DNA from: Bacilli bacterium
Lineage (GTDB): Bacteria; Bacillota_I; Bacilli_A; RFN20; CAG-826
Length of the DNA: 50,490 nt
Reading direction: 5' to 3'
NCBI GenBank assembly: GCA_017447305.1
Contig: JAFSNY010000067.1
Span: forward strand, 1-50,490
Part shown: one piece after another, positions 41,934 to 49,683 of the stretch
Position numbering within the stretch: the first letter of the stretch is position 1
Layout: each line of letters starts with the position of its first letter
Position numbers and translations under genes: made by a program
Notes under the pieces: model-generated
Told to the model about the DNA's origin: nothing
Database searches by the model: none
Seen by the model: the letters and a program-made list of their open reading frames with translations, nothing else

Positions 41934-43910
41934 ATGAGTAAACCTATTGATGACCTCTCAATTTCAACGATTCGATCTTTATGCATTGACACAATCAACA
42001 AAGCGAATTCTGGACACCCAGGAATGGCTCTTGGAAGCGCTCCAATTCTCTATACTTTGTTTACTAGACATCTTAATGTCAATCCAAAAGATTCTAAATG
42101 GATTAATCGTGATCGTTTTGTGTTAAGCGCTGGACATGCTTCCGCTCTTTTATACACAATGCTTCATTTGAGTGGGTATAACGTCACCATCGATGATTTA
42201 AAATCATTCCGTCAACTTGATAGCAAAACACCTGGACACCCAGAATGTATTGACTCCGATGGAGTAGATGCGACCAGCGGACCTCTAGGTCAAGGTATCG
42301 CTCAAGCAGTAGGCATGGCGGTTGCGGAAGAAGCTTTACGCGCTTCCTATGAAAACGGAGAAATGCTCTTTGACCATTACACATATGCACTATGTGGGGA
42401 TGGATGCTTACAAGAAGGTATTTCTCAAGAAGCAATCTCTTTTGCGGGTCATCAAAAACTTAATAAACTCATTCTCTTTTACGACGCGAATAACGTTACT
42501 CTAGATGGGAAACTTGAACTATCATTCTCCGAATCGGTCAAAGACCGTTTCCTTGCTTCGAGATGGAATGTCTTAGAGGTGAAAGATGGTAATGACATCG
42601 AAGCAATCGATAAAGCGATTATTGAAGCGAAGAAAAGCAAAGATAAACCAACAATTATCATCGTTCATACGATTATCGGTTATGGTTCATCAAATCAAGG
42701 AACAAGCAAAGTTCATGGCTCTCCTTTAGGAATGGAAGATGGGAAACACACAAAAGTCGAAGTCTATGGCTTTGATCATCCAGATTTCTTTGTTCCTGAG
42801 GAAGTCTATAAACACTTTGAAGACACCATCCTTGCTAGAGGAATGAAGAAAGAAGAGGAATACCAAACTAACCTCGCTAAATATAAAGAAAAATACCCAG
42901 ATAACTTTGTTAGATACGAGCGTTTAACCGCCTCCCATAGTCTTGAAGATTATCTTCCAAAAGAACTACCTGACTTTGAGGAAGGCACAAATGTCTCAAC
43001 TAGAGTGGCCAGTGGAAAAGCATTAAACGATTATATGTTAGCAATTCCAAATTTATTTGGAGGTAGCGCAGATGTCGCTGGTTCAGTCATGACCAAGCTT
43101 GAAGGCGGAGTTAACTTCGGACCAGATAGCAGATATGGACATAACATCAACTGGGGTATTAGAGAATTTGCGATGGCGAGCATTCAAAACGGAATGTTGC
43201 TCCACGGCGGAATTAGAACTTATGTTGGCTGTTTCTTTGTCTTTGCGGATTATTTAAAACCTGCAGTGAGAATGGCAGCGTTAAGCAAAGTTCCCGCAAT
43301 TTATCTCTTCTCTCATGACTCCATCGCCGTAGGCGAGGATGGACCAACTCACCAACCAATCGAACAAATGGCGATGCTTCGTTCCATTCCAAATATGTTC
43401 GTCTATCGTCCAGCGGATATTCGTGAGACATACGCAGCGTGGAGAGAAGCATTAAGAAGCATTGATCATCCAGTCGCATTAATTCTCTCTCGTCAAAACC
43501 TCCCACTTTTAAGTGGCAGCAGCGCTGACGGAGTGGAAAAAGGTGGATATGTAGTTAGTAAAGAAGCAAAGAAAGCAGAATTTGCTCTTATCGCAACTGG
43601 AAGTGAAGTCTCATTAGCTGTTGAGGCGCAAAAACAATTATTAACAAAAGGAATTGATGTGAGAGTCATCTCATTACCATCATGGGAAGCATTCCTTAAG
43701 AATGATCAAACCTACCAAGATGAAGTATTGGGTGTTAGTTATGATAAACGCATTTCTATTGAAATGCTTTCAACCTTTGGTTGGAGTAAATTTGCGAAAA
43801 CAAATATCGGAATCGATACGTTTGGAACTAGCGCTCCAGCGAAAGATGCGATTAAGAAGTTCGACTTCACCGTTGATAGAATTGTTAGAACCGTTGAAGG
43901 GCTTAAATAG
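41934..43910 (+). CDS. tkt: Transketolase
   Basis: The 658-residue enzyme of the pentose phosphate pathway moves two-carbon units between sugar phosphates using thiamine diphosphate. N-terminal ANSGHPGMALGSAPILY, the cofactor motif GDGCLQEGISQEAISFAGHQ...YDANN, and the pyrimidine-domain segment SHDSIAVGEDGPTHQPIEQMAMLRSIPN are all diagnostic. The length is standard. It has a good ribosome site (GAAGGAGAAAA). The 11-nt gap to the Asp23-family gene suggests readthrough into the next group. Confidence 0.96.
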   Translation: MSKPIDDLSISTIRSLCIDTINKANSGHPGMALGSAPILYTLFTRHLNVNPKDSKWINRDRFVLSAGHASALLYTMLHLSGYNVTIDDLKSFRQLDSKTPGHPECIDSDGVDATSGPLGQGIAQAVGMAVAEEALRASYENGEMLFDHYTYALCGDGCLQEGISQEAISFAGHQKLNKLILFYDANNVTLDGKLELSFSESVKDRFLASRWNVLEVKDGNDIEAIDKAIIEAKKSKDKPTIIIVHTIIGYGSSNQGTSKVHGSPLGMEDGKHTKVEVYGFDHPDFFVPEEVYKHFEDTILARGMKKEEEYQTNLAKYKEKYPDNFVRYERLTASHSLEDYLPKELPDFEEGTNVSTRVASGKALNDYMLAIPNLFGGSADVAGSVMTKLEGGVNFGPDSRYGHNINWGIREFAMASIQNGMLLHGGIRTYVGCFFVFADYLKPAVRMAALSKVPAIYLFSHDSIAVGEDGPTHQPIEQMAMLRSIPNMFVYRPADIRETYAAWREALRSIDHPVALILSRQNLPLLSGSSADGVEKGGYVVSKEAKKAEFALIATGSEVSLAVEAQKQLLTKGIDVRVISLPSWEAFLKNDQTYQDEVLGVSYDKRISIEMLSTFGWSKFAKTNIGIDTFGTSAPAKDAIKKFDFTVDRIVRTVEGLK

Positions 43911-43921
43911 GAGGTACTTTT

Positions 43922-44266
43922 ATGGCGGGATATGTATATTTTGATGTGAATGGTAAAACTGGTAGGAGAGGAATCTCTTCTCATGTGTTTGATCAGCTAG
44001 TAACCATCGCTTTAACAAACTTAAAGGATGTTTCTGTTTCATCTAGACAAATGAAAAGAAACCAAAAGATTCGTCTTAATCGGCCAGTCCAAACAACGAT
44101 TAGACATGGAATTGTTCATATTTGGGTTAACGTCGATATTAAGAAAAATATGAACATCCAAGACACTTGTCAGCTCATCCAAGAAGAAATCGCTAATACG
44201 TTGATGACGAGTGCAGAGCAAGTGCCATTTGATGTGCAAGTAAAGGTTGACCAAATTATCGCCTGA
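43922..44266 (+). CDS. Asp23/Gls24 family protein (YqhY-like)
   Basis: The 114-residue protein fits the Asp23 family: GRRGISSHVFDQLVTIALTNLKDV, then alternating strands (TIRHGIVHIWVNVDIKKNMNIQDTCQLIQEEIANTL) and VPFDVQVKVDQI. In Bacillus the relative YqhY lies next to nusB and affects fatty-acid (acetyl-CoA carboxylase) balance; here too it stands in the nusB neighbourhood. It has no membrane helix. Its stop overlaps the start of a membrane-protein gene (TGATG), which might be its partner. GGAGG precedes the ATG. Confidence 0.85.
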   Translation: MAGYVYFDVNGKTGRRGISSHVFDQLVTIALTNLKDVSVSSRQMKRNQKIRLNRPVQTTIRHGIVHIWVNVDIKKNMNIQDTCQLIQEEIANTLMTSAEQVPFDVQVKVDQIIA

Positions 44267-44838
44267 TGAAACAAAAGAAGAAAAAGGAACCTCTTTCCTA
44301 TAAGGAAGAGCATAATAGAACGTTAGAGAGATTTAGAAAATCGTCACGTCTTTTGATTTGGGCAGGAGCCTTAAATGTCATCTCCTTACTCGTGTCGATT
44401 ATTCAATTTGTTATAGACGGCGAGACTCTCTATTTCTATTTTTGCTTCGGAAGCAACGATTTAATCTTTCGTTCTCTGATGCATGTTCCTGACATTCTAA
44501 ACAAGTTTATCGCTCTCTACTTTGTCATTATTGTCATTATCGCATTAGCGACAAGCGCTGGAGCGATACTACTTGGAGTATTTGCCTCTCAAGGAAAGAA
44601 GAAACCGCTGTTAGGATCCTTAATCTTCTACGCTATCGACACATTATTAATTATCCCGTGTGCTTTCGTCGGAGAAAGCTATATCTCCATTCTCCTGATG
44701 TCAGTTATCCACGTGGCTATCTTATTCATCATCATTTTCGCGGTGTATGAATATTATAAAATCATCGAAATCGCAAAGCGATACGGTGTTCTCAAACAAA
44801 GTATTGAAAGTGAGGAAAAAGAAAATGCCTCTATCTAG
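44266..44838 (+). CDS. Four-helix membrane protein of unknown function
   Basis: The 190-residue protein has a basic N-terminus (MKQKKKKEPLSYKEEHNRTLERFRKSSR), and four membrane helices at about 28-47, 83-110 (LNKFIALYFVIIVIIALATSAGAILLGVFA), 116-136 and 140-165. No family is recognised. It overlaps the Asp23-family gene by 1 nt and nusB by 14 nt, so it is tightly embedded in the operon. Some Asp23 proteins are membrane-anchored by a partner such as AmaP; this protein could play that part, but it does not resemble AmaP by eye. Confidence 0.7.
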   Translation: MKQKKKKEPLSYKEEHNRTLERFRKSSRLLIWAGALNVISLLVSIIQFVIDGETLYFYFCFGSNDLIFRSLMHVPDILNKFIALYFVIIVIIALATSAGAILLGVFASQGKKKPLLGSLIFYAIDTLLIIPCAFVGESYISILLMSVIHVAILFIIIFAVYEYYKIIEIAKRYGVLKQSIESEEKENASI

Positions 44839-45244
44839 GAATCAAGAACATTACATCATCATGACCGTTATTTATGACGAGTTAGATGATTCCATCTATG
44901 GGGATGGAAAATCCGTAAGAGACGCACGAGAACTTATTGAAGAAGTCGCAGAAATCCCATATGAAGAAGTCAGTGACTATGTCAAAGACACTATTTTCCT
45001 CTCTTTACAAAAATATGGGGAAATCGTTAAAGCGTATGAACCACATCTTAAAGATTGGAAGTGGTCAAGACTCCCTTCATTAACGAGAGCCATTTTACTC
45101 ATGAGTTACACTCATTATTTCTATACGGAAAAGGTCGATAAGAAAGTTGTCATCAATATCGCTGTCGATTTAGCGAAAAAATACGTTGAAGATAAACAAG
45201 CGAAGTTCATCAACGCTCTATTAGATAAGGTTTTAGTCAAATGA
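44825..45244 (+). CDS. nusB: Transcription antitermination factor NusB
   Basis: The 139-residue all-helical protein fits NusB: SRNQEHYIIMTVIYDEL at the start and KWSRLPSLTRAILLMSYTHYF...KVVINIAVDLAKKYVEDKQAKFINALLDKV at the end. NusB with NusE binds boxA RNA during rRNA transcription. The ATG at 44825, with AGTGAGGAAAAAG before it, gives the normal length; the same frame stays open upstream inside the membrane-protein gene. It overlaps that gene by 14 nt and xseA by 4 nt. Confidence 0.92.
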   Translation: MPLSRNQEHYIIMTVIYDELDDSIYGDGKSVRDARELIEEVAEIPYEEVSDYVKDTIFLSLQKYGEIVKAYEPHLKDWKWSRLPSLTRAILLMSYTHYFYTEKVDKKVVINIAVDLAKKYVEDKQAKFINALLDKVLVK

Positions 45245-46371
45245 TCATTGAAGAATGGATGATTAAAAGCGTTTCCGAGGTCAATAGCTACGTCAAGAGA
45301 ATGATTTCTCAAGACGAGAATTTGAAATACCTCCTTATAAAAGGAGAGATTTCCAATTTTAAGCAAGGCGCCGGAGGACACTTATATTTTTCCTTAAAAG
45401 ATGAAAGAAGTTTAATCTCCGTTGTGATGTTTAAAGAATACGCAAAAACACTAACTTTTACCCCAAAAGATGGCGATGAAGTAGTCATGTTAGCCACTCT
45501 CGATGTCTATGAAGCCCGCGGAACTTACCAATTATACGCGAAAAGCATGGATTTAAAGGGCATTGGGGCGAAGATGGTGGAATTAGAGGAGCTAAAGAAA
45601 AAACTCGCCGCAGAAGGGCTATTTTCAAAACCAAAAAGAAGCATTACAAGATACCCAAAAGCGATTGGAATTATTACCGCGCTTAATAGTGCGGCAATAA
45701 AAGACCTCTTAATTAATATTAAAAGAAGGTTCCCGGTTGTTGATACTTACATCTTCCCATCTAGCGTTCAAGGTGAAAACGCTCCTAAAGAATTAGTGAA
45801 AGCATTCATGAAATCTCAGGAATATGATCTCGATACATTAATCATTGGTCGAGGTGGAGGCGCAAGCGAGGATCTAAGCGCGTTTAATGACGAGGCTCTT
45901 GTAAGAGCGGTCTATACTTCCAAAATGCCAGTCATCGCCGCGGTAGGACATGAAATCGATTATACTTTGCTTGATTATGTCGCAGATGTGAGAGTCTCAA
46001 CACCGACCGCCGCTGCGGAAAAGGCAACTCCAGACCGAAAGGAAATCGAACAAGACCTAGATGAATATCTACAAGAGATGAAAGAAGGAATCAAAGATCA
46101 ACTTGGAACAATGAAAGAGGATCTAAAAGACCTAGAAGAAGAACTTAACGACGCTCTAGCAAACAAGATTAATCAACTCAAACTCATTATCAAAGGCAAA
46201 AAAGAGCAGTTGCTTGCTTTAAACCCAAAGGGTATATTATCAAGAGGTTATTCAATAACTTTAAACAAAGATGGAAAACCTATTTCATCTAAAGATGATG
46301 TAAATAGTGGAGATATCATCAAAACCATCGTTAGTGATGGAGAAATCAAAAGTAGAGTGGAGGATGAATAA
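45241..46371 (+). CDS. xseA: Exodeoxyribonuclease VII large subunit
   Basis: The 376-residue protein has an N-terminal OB fold (LLIKGEISNFKQGAGGHLYFSLKDERSLISVVMF) and the catalytic core: GIITALNSAAIKDLLINIKRRFP, DTLIIGRGGGASEDLSAFNDEALVRAVY and AAVGHEIDYTLLDYVADVRVSTPTAAAE. A coiled coil and a short C-terminal tail (GYSITLNKDGKPI) follow. It is shorter than E. coli XseA (456), mostly in the coiled coil. With XseB it degrades single-stranded DNA. Its start overlaps the nusB stop by 4 nt; ATG 45259 is an alternative. Confidence 0.95.
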   Translation: MIIEEWMIKSVSEVNSYVKRMISQDENLKYLLIKGEISNFKQGAGGHLYFSLKDERSLISVVMFKEYAKTLTFTPKDGDEVVMLATLDVYEARGTYQLYAKSMDLKGIGAKMVELEELKKKLAAEGLFSKPKRSITRYPKAIGIITALNSAAIKDLLINIKRRFPVVDTYIFPSSVQGENAPKELVKAFMKSQEYDLDTLIIGRGGGASEDLSAFNDEALVRAVYTSKMPVIAAVGHEIDYTLLDYVADVRVSTPTAAAEKATPDRKEIEQDLDEYLQEMKEGIKDQLGTMKEDLKDLEEELNDALANKINQLKLIIKGKKEQLLALNPKGILSRGYSITLNKDGKPISSKDDVNSGDIIKTIVSDGEIKSRVEDE

Positions 46372-46372
46372 G

Positions 46373-46564
46373 ATGAAAAAGAAATTAGAATTTGAAGACG
46401 CTCTCAAAAGACTAGAAGAGATAGTTGATAAGATCTCTAATGGCAACAGTTCCTTAGATGAATCACTCGCTCTTTACCAAGAAGGACAAGATATTATCAA
46501 AACTTTAGAGACACTATTAAAGGAAGCGGAAGATAAAGTCGAGAAAGTGGTTGAAATCGAATAA
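46373..46564 (+). CDS. xseB: Exodeoxyribonuclease VII small subunit
   Basis: The 63-residue protein has the XseB signature FEDALKRLEEIVDKISNGNSSLDESLALYQEG, two helices that wrap the coiled coil of XseA. The ATG at 46373 is preferred because GGAGG (46359-46363) is about 9 nt upstream; ATG 46364 would overlap it closely. It follows xseA by 1 nt. IspA, which usually follows in Bacillus, is missing. Confidence 0.95.
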   Translation: MKKKLEFEDALKRLEEIVDKISNGNSSLDESLALYQEGQDIIKTLETLLKEAEDKVEKVVEIE

Positions 46565-46597
46565 TTAGTAGATTATTAGTAGTTTTCGAGTATAAGT

Positions 46598-48448
46598 ATG
46601 AGCAAGAAAGAACTTAGAAAAATCGATATCACAAAGATAGAAAACCCAGATTTTCTTCACGATTTGAGCTACAAGGAATTAGCTTTGCTAAGTGAGGATA
46701 TCAAGAACTATATCGTTAATCTTACGAGCGATTTAGGTGGGCATCTTTCTCCTAACTTAGGAACGATTGATGCGACGATATCTTTATGCCGTTCCTTTAA
46801 TTTCTTAAATGATAAAATCATCTTTGATGTTGGGCATCAATGCTACACATATAAAATTCTTACTGGTCGTAATCTAGAAGATTTACGCAAGAAAGGTGGG
46901 ACTTCTGGGTTCCAGAAGACAAGTGAATCACCATATGATCATTTTGAAGCTGGTCACTCTTCAACATCCATCAGTGTCGCAAATGGTATGGCCATCGCTC
47001 GTGATTTAGATAAGAAGAATTACGAAGTAATCGCCTTCATTGGTGATGGTTCTATCGTTAACGGCCTTGCTTTAGAGGGACTAAATCTCGCCGCTCAAGA
47101 TAATCATAAGATTATTATCGTTTTAAACGATAACGATATGTCAATCAATCGTCCTGTCGGCGGATTATCAAAAGCTTTTAGAAAGTTTTCTAACTCAGCA
47201 TTTTACATTAAATCAAAATCATTTATTGCTAGGGTGTTTGGAAAGAGAATTTCCGCTTTCTTAGCCCATGTTAAGAACTGGTTCAAACGTCATCTCATCT
47301 CCATGAACCTCTTTGATATTCTCGAATATAAAATGATTGGCCCAGTCAATGGACACGACATCAAAGCGATGGATAAAGCTTTTAAACAAGCCAAGAAATT
47401 CAAAGAAAGCGTCGTTGTCCATATTAAGACTGTCAAAGGCCACGGATATAAACCTGCAGAAGAAGATGAATATGGGAAATGGCATGGTGTTAACAAATTT
47501 GATGTTGAATCCGGTCAAATGATTAAAGACAAAACGAAGAAATCATGGTCCGTTCTTTATAAAGAAGAACTTGATAAATCAATGGCGAAGCATGAAGAAG
47601 CGGTCATCGTTGTTCCTGCAACCGGAACAGGTTCTCATCTTGGAATTTTGTTCCAAAAATACCCTGATCGTATTATCGATGTCGGAATTGCCGAAGAGCA
47701 TGCGGTCACAATGTCAGGTGGATTAAGCATCTCTGGAAAGCATCCAATCATCTCCATTTATTCAACCTTCCTTCAAAGAGCGTACGACGAAATTCATCAT
47801 GATATCGCTAGAATGAATTTGGGAGCGACCTTCCTTGTCGATCGTAGCGGTCTTGTAGGAGAAGACGGGGAAACCCATCAAGGTATCTATGACGAAGCCT
47901 TCCTACTAAGCATTCCTAACACGATTATTTCAATGGCGAGCAATCAAAAAGAAGCAGAATATCTCTTAGAGGAATCATATAAACATAACTGTCCATTCTT
48001 TATCCGTTATCCTAAAGAAAATGTCGTTGAGAATAATGAAGAAGCGACTTGTTATGAATTCGGACAATGGCTCGTTTTGAACGAGGCGACAAAGAAGAAT
48101 GTCGCGATTGTTTCTGTTGGTCCTTTAACTAGGTCATTAGAAAGAATGATTAAGGATGAGAAAATTGACGCGACGTTAATTCTCGCTTTATTCATCTCAC
48201 CAGTGGATATGGATAAAGTCGATTCCTTATTAGCGTATAAAAACATCATCATTTATGATGCTTACGCAACCGAAAACGGATTTGCCAGATATTTAGAAAG
48301 CATTCTTACCGAGAAAGGCTATAAAGGAAATATCATCCTTAAAGCCGTTCCAAACACCTACGTAAAACAGGCGAGCGTGGATGAACAAAGAGAGGAGTTT
48401 TCTCTAGACTTAAACTCCATTAAAAACTGTATTAATTTATTAAAATAG
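46598..48448 (+). CDS. dxs: 1-deoxy-D-xylulose-5-phosphate synthase
   Basis: The 616-residue enzyme joins pyruvate and glyceraldehyde 3-phosphate, the first step of the MEP isoprenoid pathway. It shows GHLSPNLGTIDATISL, DVGHQCYTYKILTGR, the thiamine motif GDGSIVNGLALEGLN...NDNDMSINR, then the second half with GIAEEHAVTMSGGLS (catalytic Glu), LVDRSGLVGEDGETHQGIYDEAFL and FFIRYPKE. The usual GHQAYPHK reads GHQCYTYK. No Shine-Dalgarno lies before the ATG, only the AT-rich TTAGTAGATTATTAGTAG, so it is either coupled or has a very short leader. No other isoprenoid gene is nearby. Confidence 0.95.
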   Translation: MSKKELRKIDITKIENPDFLHDLSYKELALLSEDIKNYIVNLTSDLGGHLSPNLGTIDATISLCRSFNFLNDKIIFDVGHQCYTYKILTGRNLEDLRKKGGTSGFQKTSESPYDHFEAGHSSTSISVANGMAIARDLDKKNYEVIAFIGDGSIVNGLALEGLNLAAQDNHKIIIVLNDNDMSINRPVGGLSKAFRKFSNSAFYIKSKSFIARVFGKRISAFLAHVKNWFKRHLISMNLFDILEYKMIGPVNGHDIKAMDKAFKQAKKFKESVVVHIKTVKGHGYKPAEEDEYGKWHGVNKFDVESGQMIKDKTKKSWSVLYKEELDKSMAKHEEAVIVVPATGTGSHLGILFQKYPDRIIDVGIAEEHAVTMSGGLSISGKHPIISIYSTFLQRAYDEIHHDIARMNLGATFLVDRSGLVGEDGETHQGIYDEAFLLSIPNTIISMASNQKEAEYLLEESYKHNCPFFIRYPKENVVENNEEATCYEFGQWLVLNEATKKNVAIVSVGPLTRSLERMIKDEKIDATLILALFISPVDMDKVDSLLAYKNIIIYDAYATENGFARYLESILTEKGYKGNIILKAVPNTYVKQASVDEQREEFSLDLNSIKNCINLLK

Positions 48449-48486
48449 TTAACATAATCTAATATCGATACTATAATTATAGTATG
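48449..48486 (+). promoter_or_regulatory. dinB promoter with palindrome over the start codon
   Basis: TTAACA (48449-48454) and a perfect TATAAT (48472-48477) are 17 bp apart. An 18-bp perfect palindrome, ATACTATAATTATAGTAT (48468-48485), covers the -10 and the first two bases of the ATG. The predicted transcription start is the A of the ATG (48484). Confidence 0.7.
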
Positions 48487-49683
48487 AGTAAAGTAATCGT
48501 TCATATTGACCTCAATATGTTCTTTGTGAGATGCGAAGAGATAAGAGATCCATCTTTAATCGGAAAAGCTGTCGCGGTGGGTCATGAAGGAAGAAGCGGT
48601 ATTGTTTCAACATGTTCATATGAAGCAAGAAAATATGGTGTCCATTCTGGTCAACCGATGTTTCAAGCTAAAAAACTATGCCCGCATTTGATTATCAAAC
48701 CGGTTGATTTTGCTTTTTATCATTATTATTCCCATCAGTTTTTTGATTACGTAAAGACATATACAAACATCATCGAAAAAGCGAGCGTCGACGAATGCTA
48801 CGCTGATTTTACCCTTGCAGTGAAGGGTGTAAAAGATATCGTCAAGTTTTTTAAAGACTTTCAGGATGGTTTATATAAGAAAACACAGCTAATGTGCTCG
48901 ATCGGTGTCGCTCCAACAAAGTTTCTAGCGAAGATGGGAAGCGATTATAAAAAGCCGATGGGAATCACAATTATTAGGAGAAGAGATATCGCGACAATCC
49001 TTTATCCTTTATCTATAGATAAATTTTGGGGAATTGGAAAGAAAACCGAACCGAAACTAAGAAAACTTGGGATTAACACCATCGGAGATTTAGCAAAAAG
49101 AGTCAATAGCGACGATGAAGATATAAAGAATGTTTTCGGAAAATTTTATTATGTCATCAAAGATTGGATTAGTGGGTATGGAGATGATGAAGTAATCACA
49201 GAACCTTGGGATCCTAAATCAGTGGGTAATTCAAGAACATTCTCTCATGACACCAATGATTATGAGGAAATCAAAGCGATGTTTCTATATCTATCTCAAG
49301 AAGTTGCTAGAAGAGCAAAGGAAGATAATAAACTAGGTAACACTGTTCAGATCGTCGTTAAAGATGCGATTAGAGAAGAAAACTTTGTTTCTCATAATAA
49401 ATCGATAACCTTTGACAATCCGACAAACGATGCGAATGTAATATTTTCTTATGCGATGAAACTTTACGATAAGAATTTCGTTGGAAGATTAATTCGACTT
49501 GCAGGTGTCACATTGCAAAATCTCATTGATAAGAAAGATATGGTCATTCAAATGACCTTATTCGACTATGAGAAACATGAAGAAGAAAGCCAAACAAAGC
49601 TTTTAATAAATGAACTTAATAGAAAAATGAAAACGCCAATGCTAAAAAGGGCTTCAGAGGTAAAGAAAAATGATGGAGATTAG
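48484..49683 (+). CDS. dinB: DNA polymerase IV (Y family)
   Basis: The 399-residue protein is a translesion polymerase. VIVHIDLNMFFVRCEEIRDPSL holds the first metal Asp, YEARKYGVHSGQPMFQAKKLCP is the fingers region, and KASVDECYADFT the catalytic Asp-Glu pair. CSIGVAPTKFLAKMGSDYKKPMG, a helix-hairpin-helix (FWGIGKKTEPKLRKLGINTIGDLA) and a little finger follow; a clamp-binding motif is probably QMTLFDY near the end. The usual FYASVE is FFVRCE, as in some Firmicutes DinB. The message appears leaderless. It overlaps xerD by 14 nt. Confidence 0.95.
   Translation: MSKVIVHIDLNMFFVRCEEIRDPSLIGKAVAVGHEGRSGIVSTCSYEARKYGVHSGQPMFQAKKLCPHLIIKPVDFAFYHYYSHQFFDYVKTYTNIIEKASVDECYADFTLAVKGVKDIVKFFKDFQDGLYKKTQLMCSIGVAPTKFLAKMGSDYKKPMGITIIRRRDIATILYPLSIDKFWGIGKKTEPKLRKLGINTIGDLAKRVNSDDEDIKNVFGKFYYVIKDWISGYGDDEVITEPWDPKSVGNSRTFSHDTNDYEEIKAMFLYLSQEVARRAKEDNKLGNTVQIVVKDAIREENFVSHNKSITFDNPTNDANVIFSYAMKLYDKNFVGRLIRLAGVTLQNLIDKKDMVIQMTLFDYEKHEEESQTKLLINELNRKMKTPMLKRASEVKKNDGD

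Noticed and set aside
46307-46372. Extended N-terminus for xseB
   Set aside because: It would run back into xseA; GGAGG at 46359-46363 points to ATG 46373.
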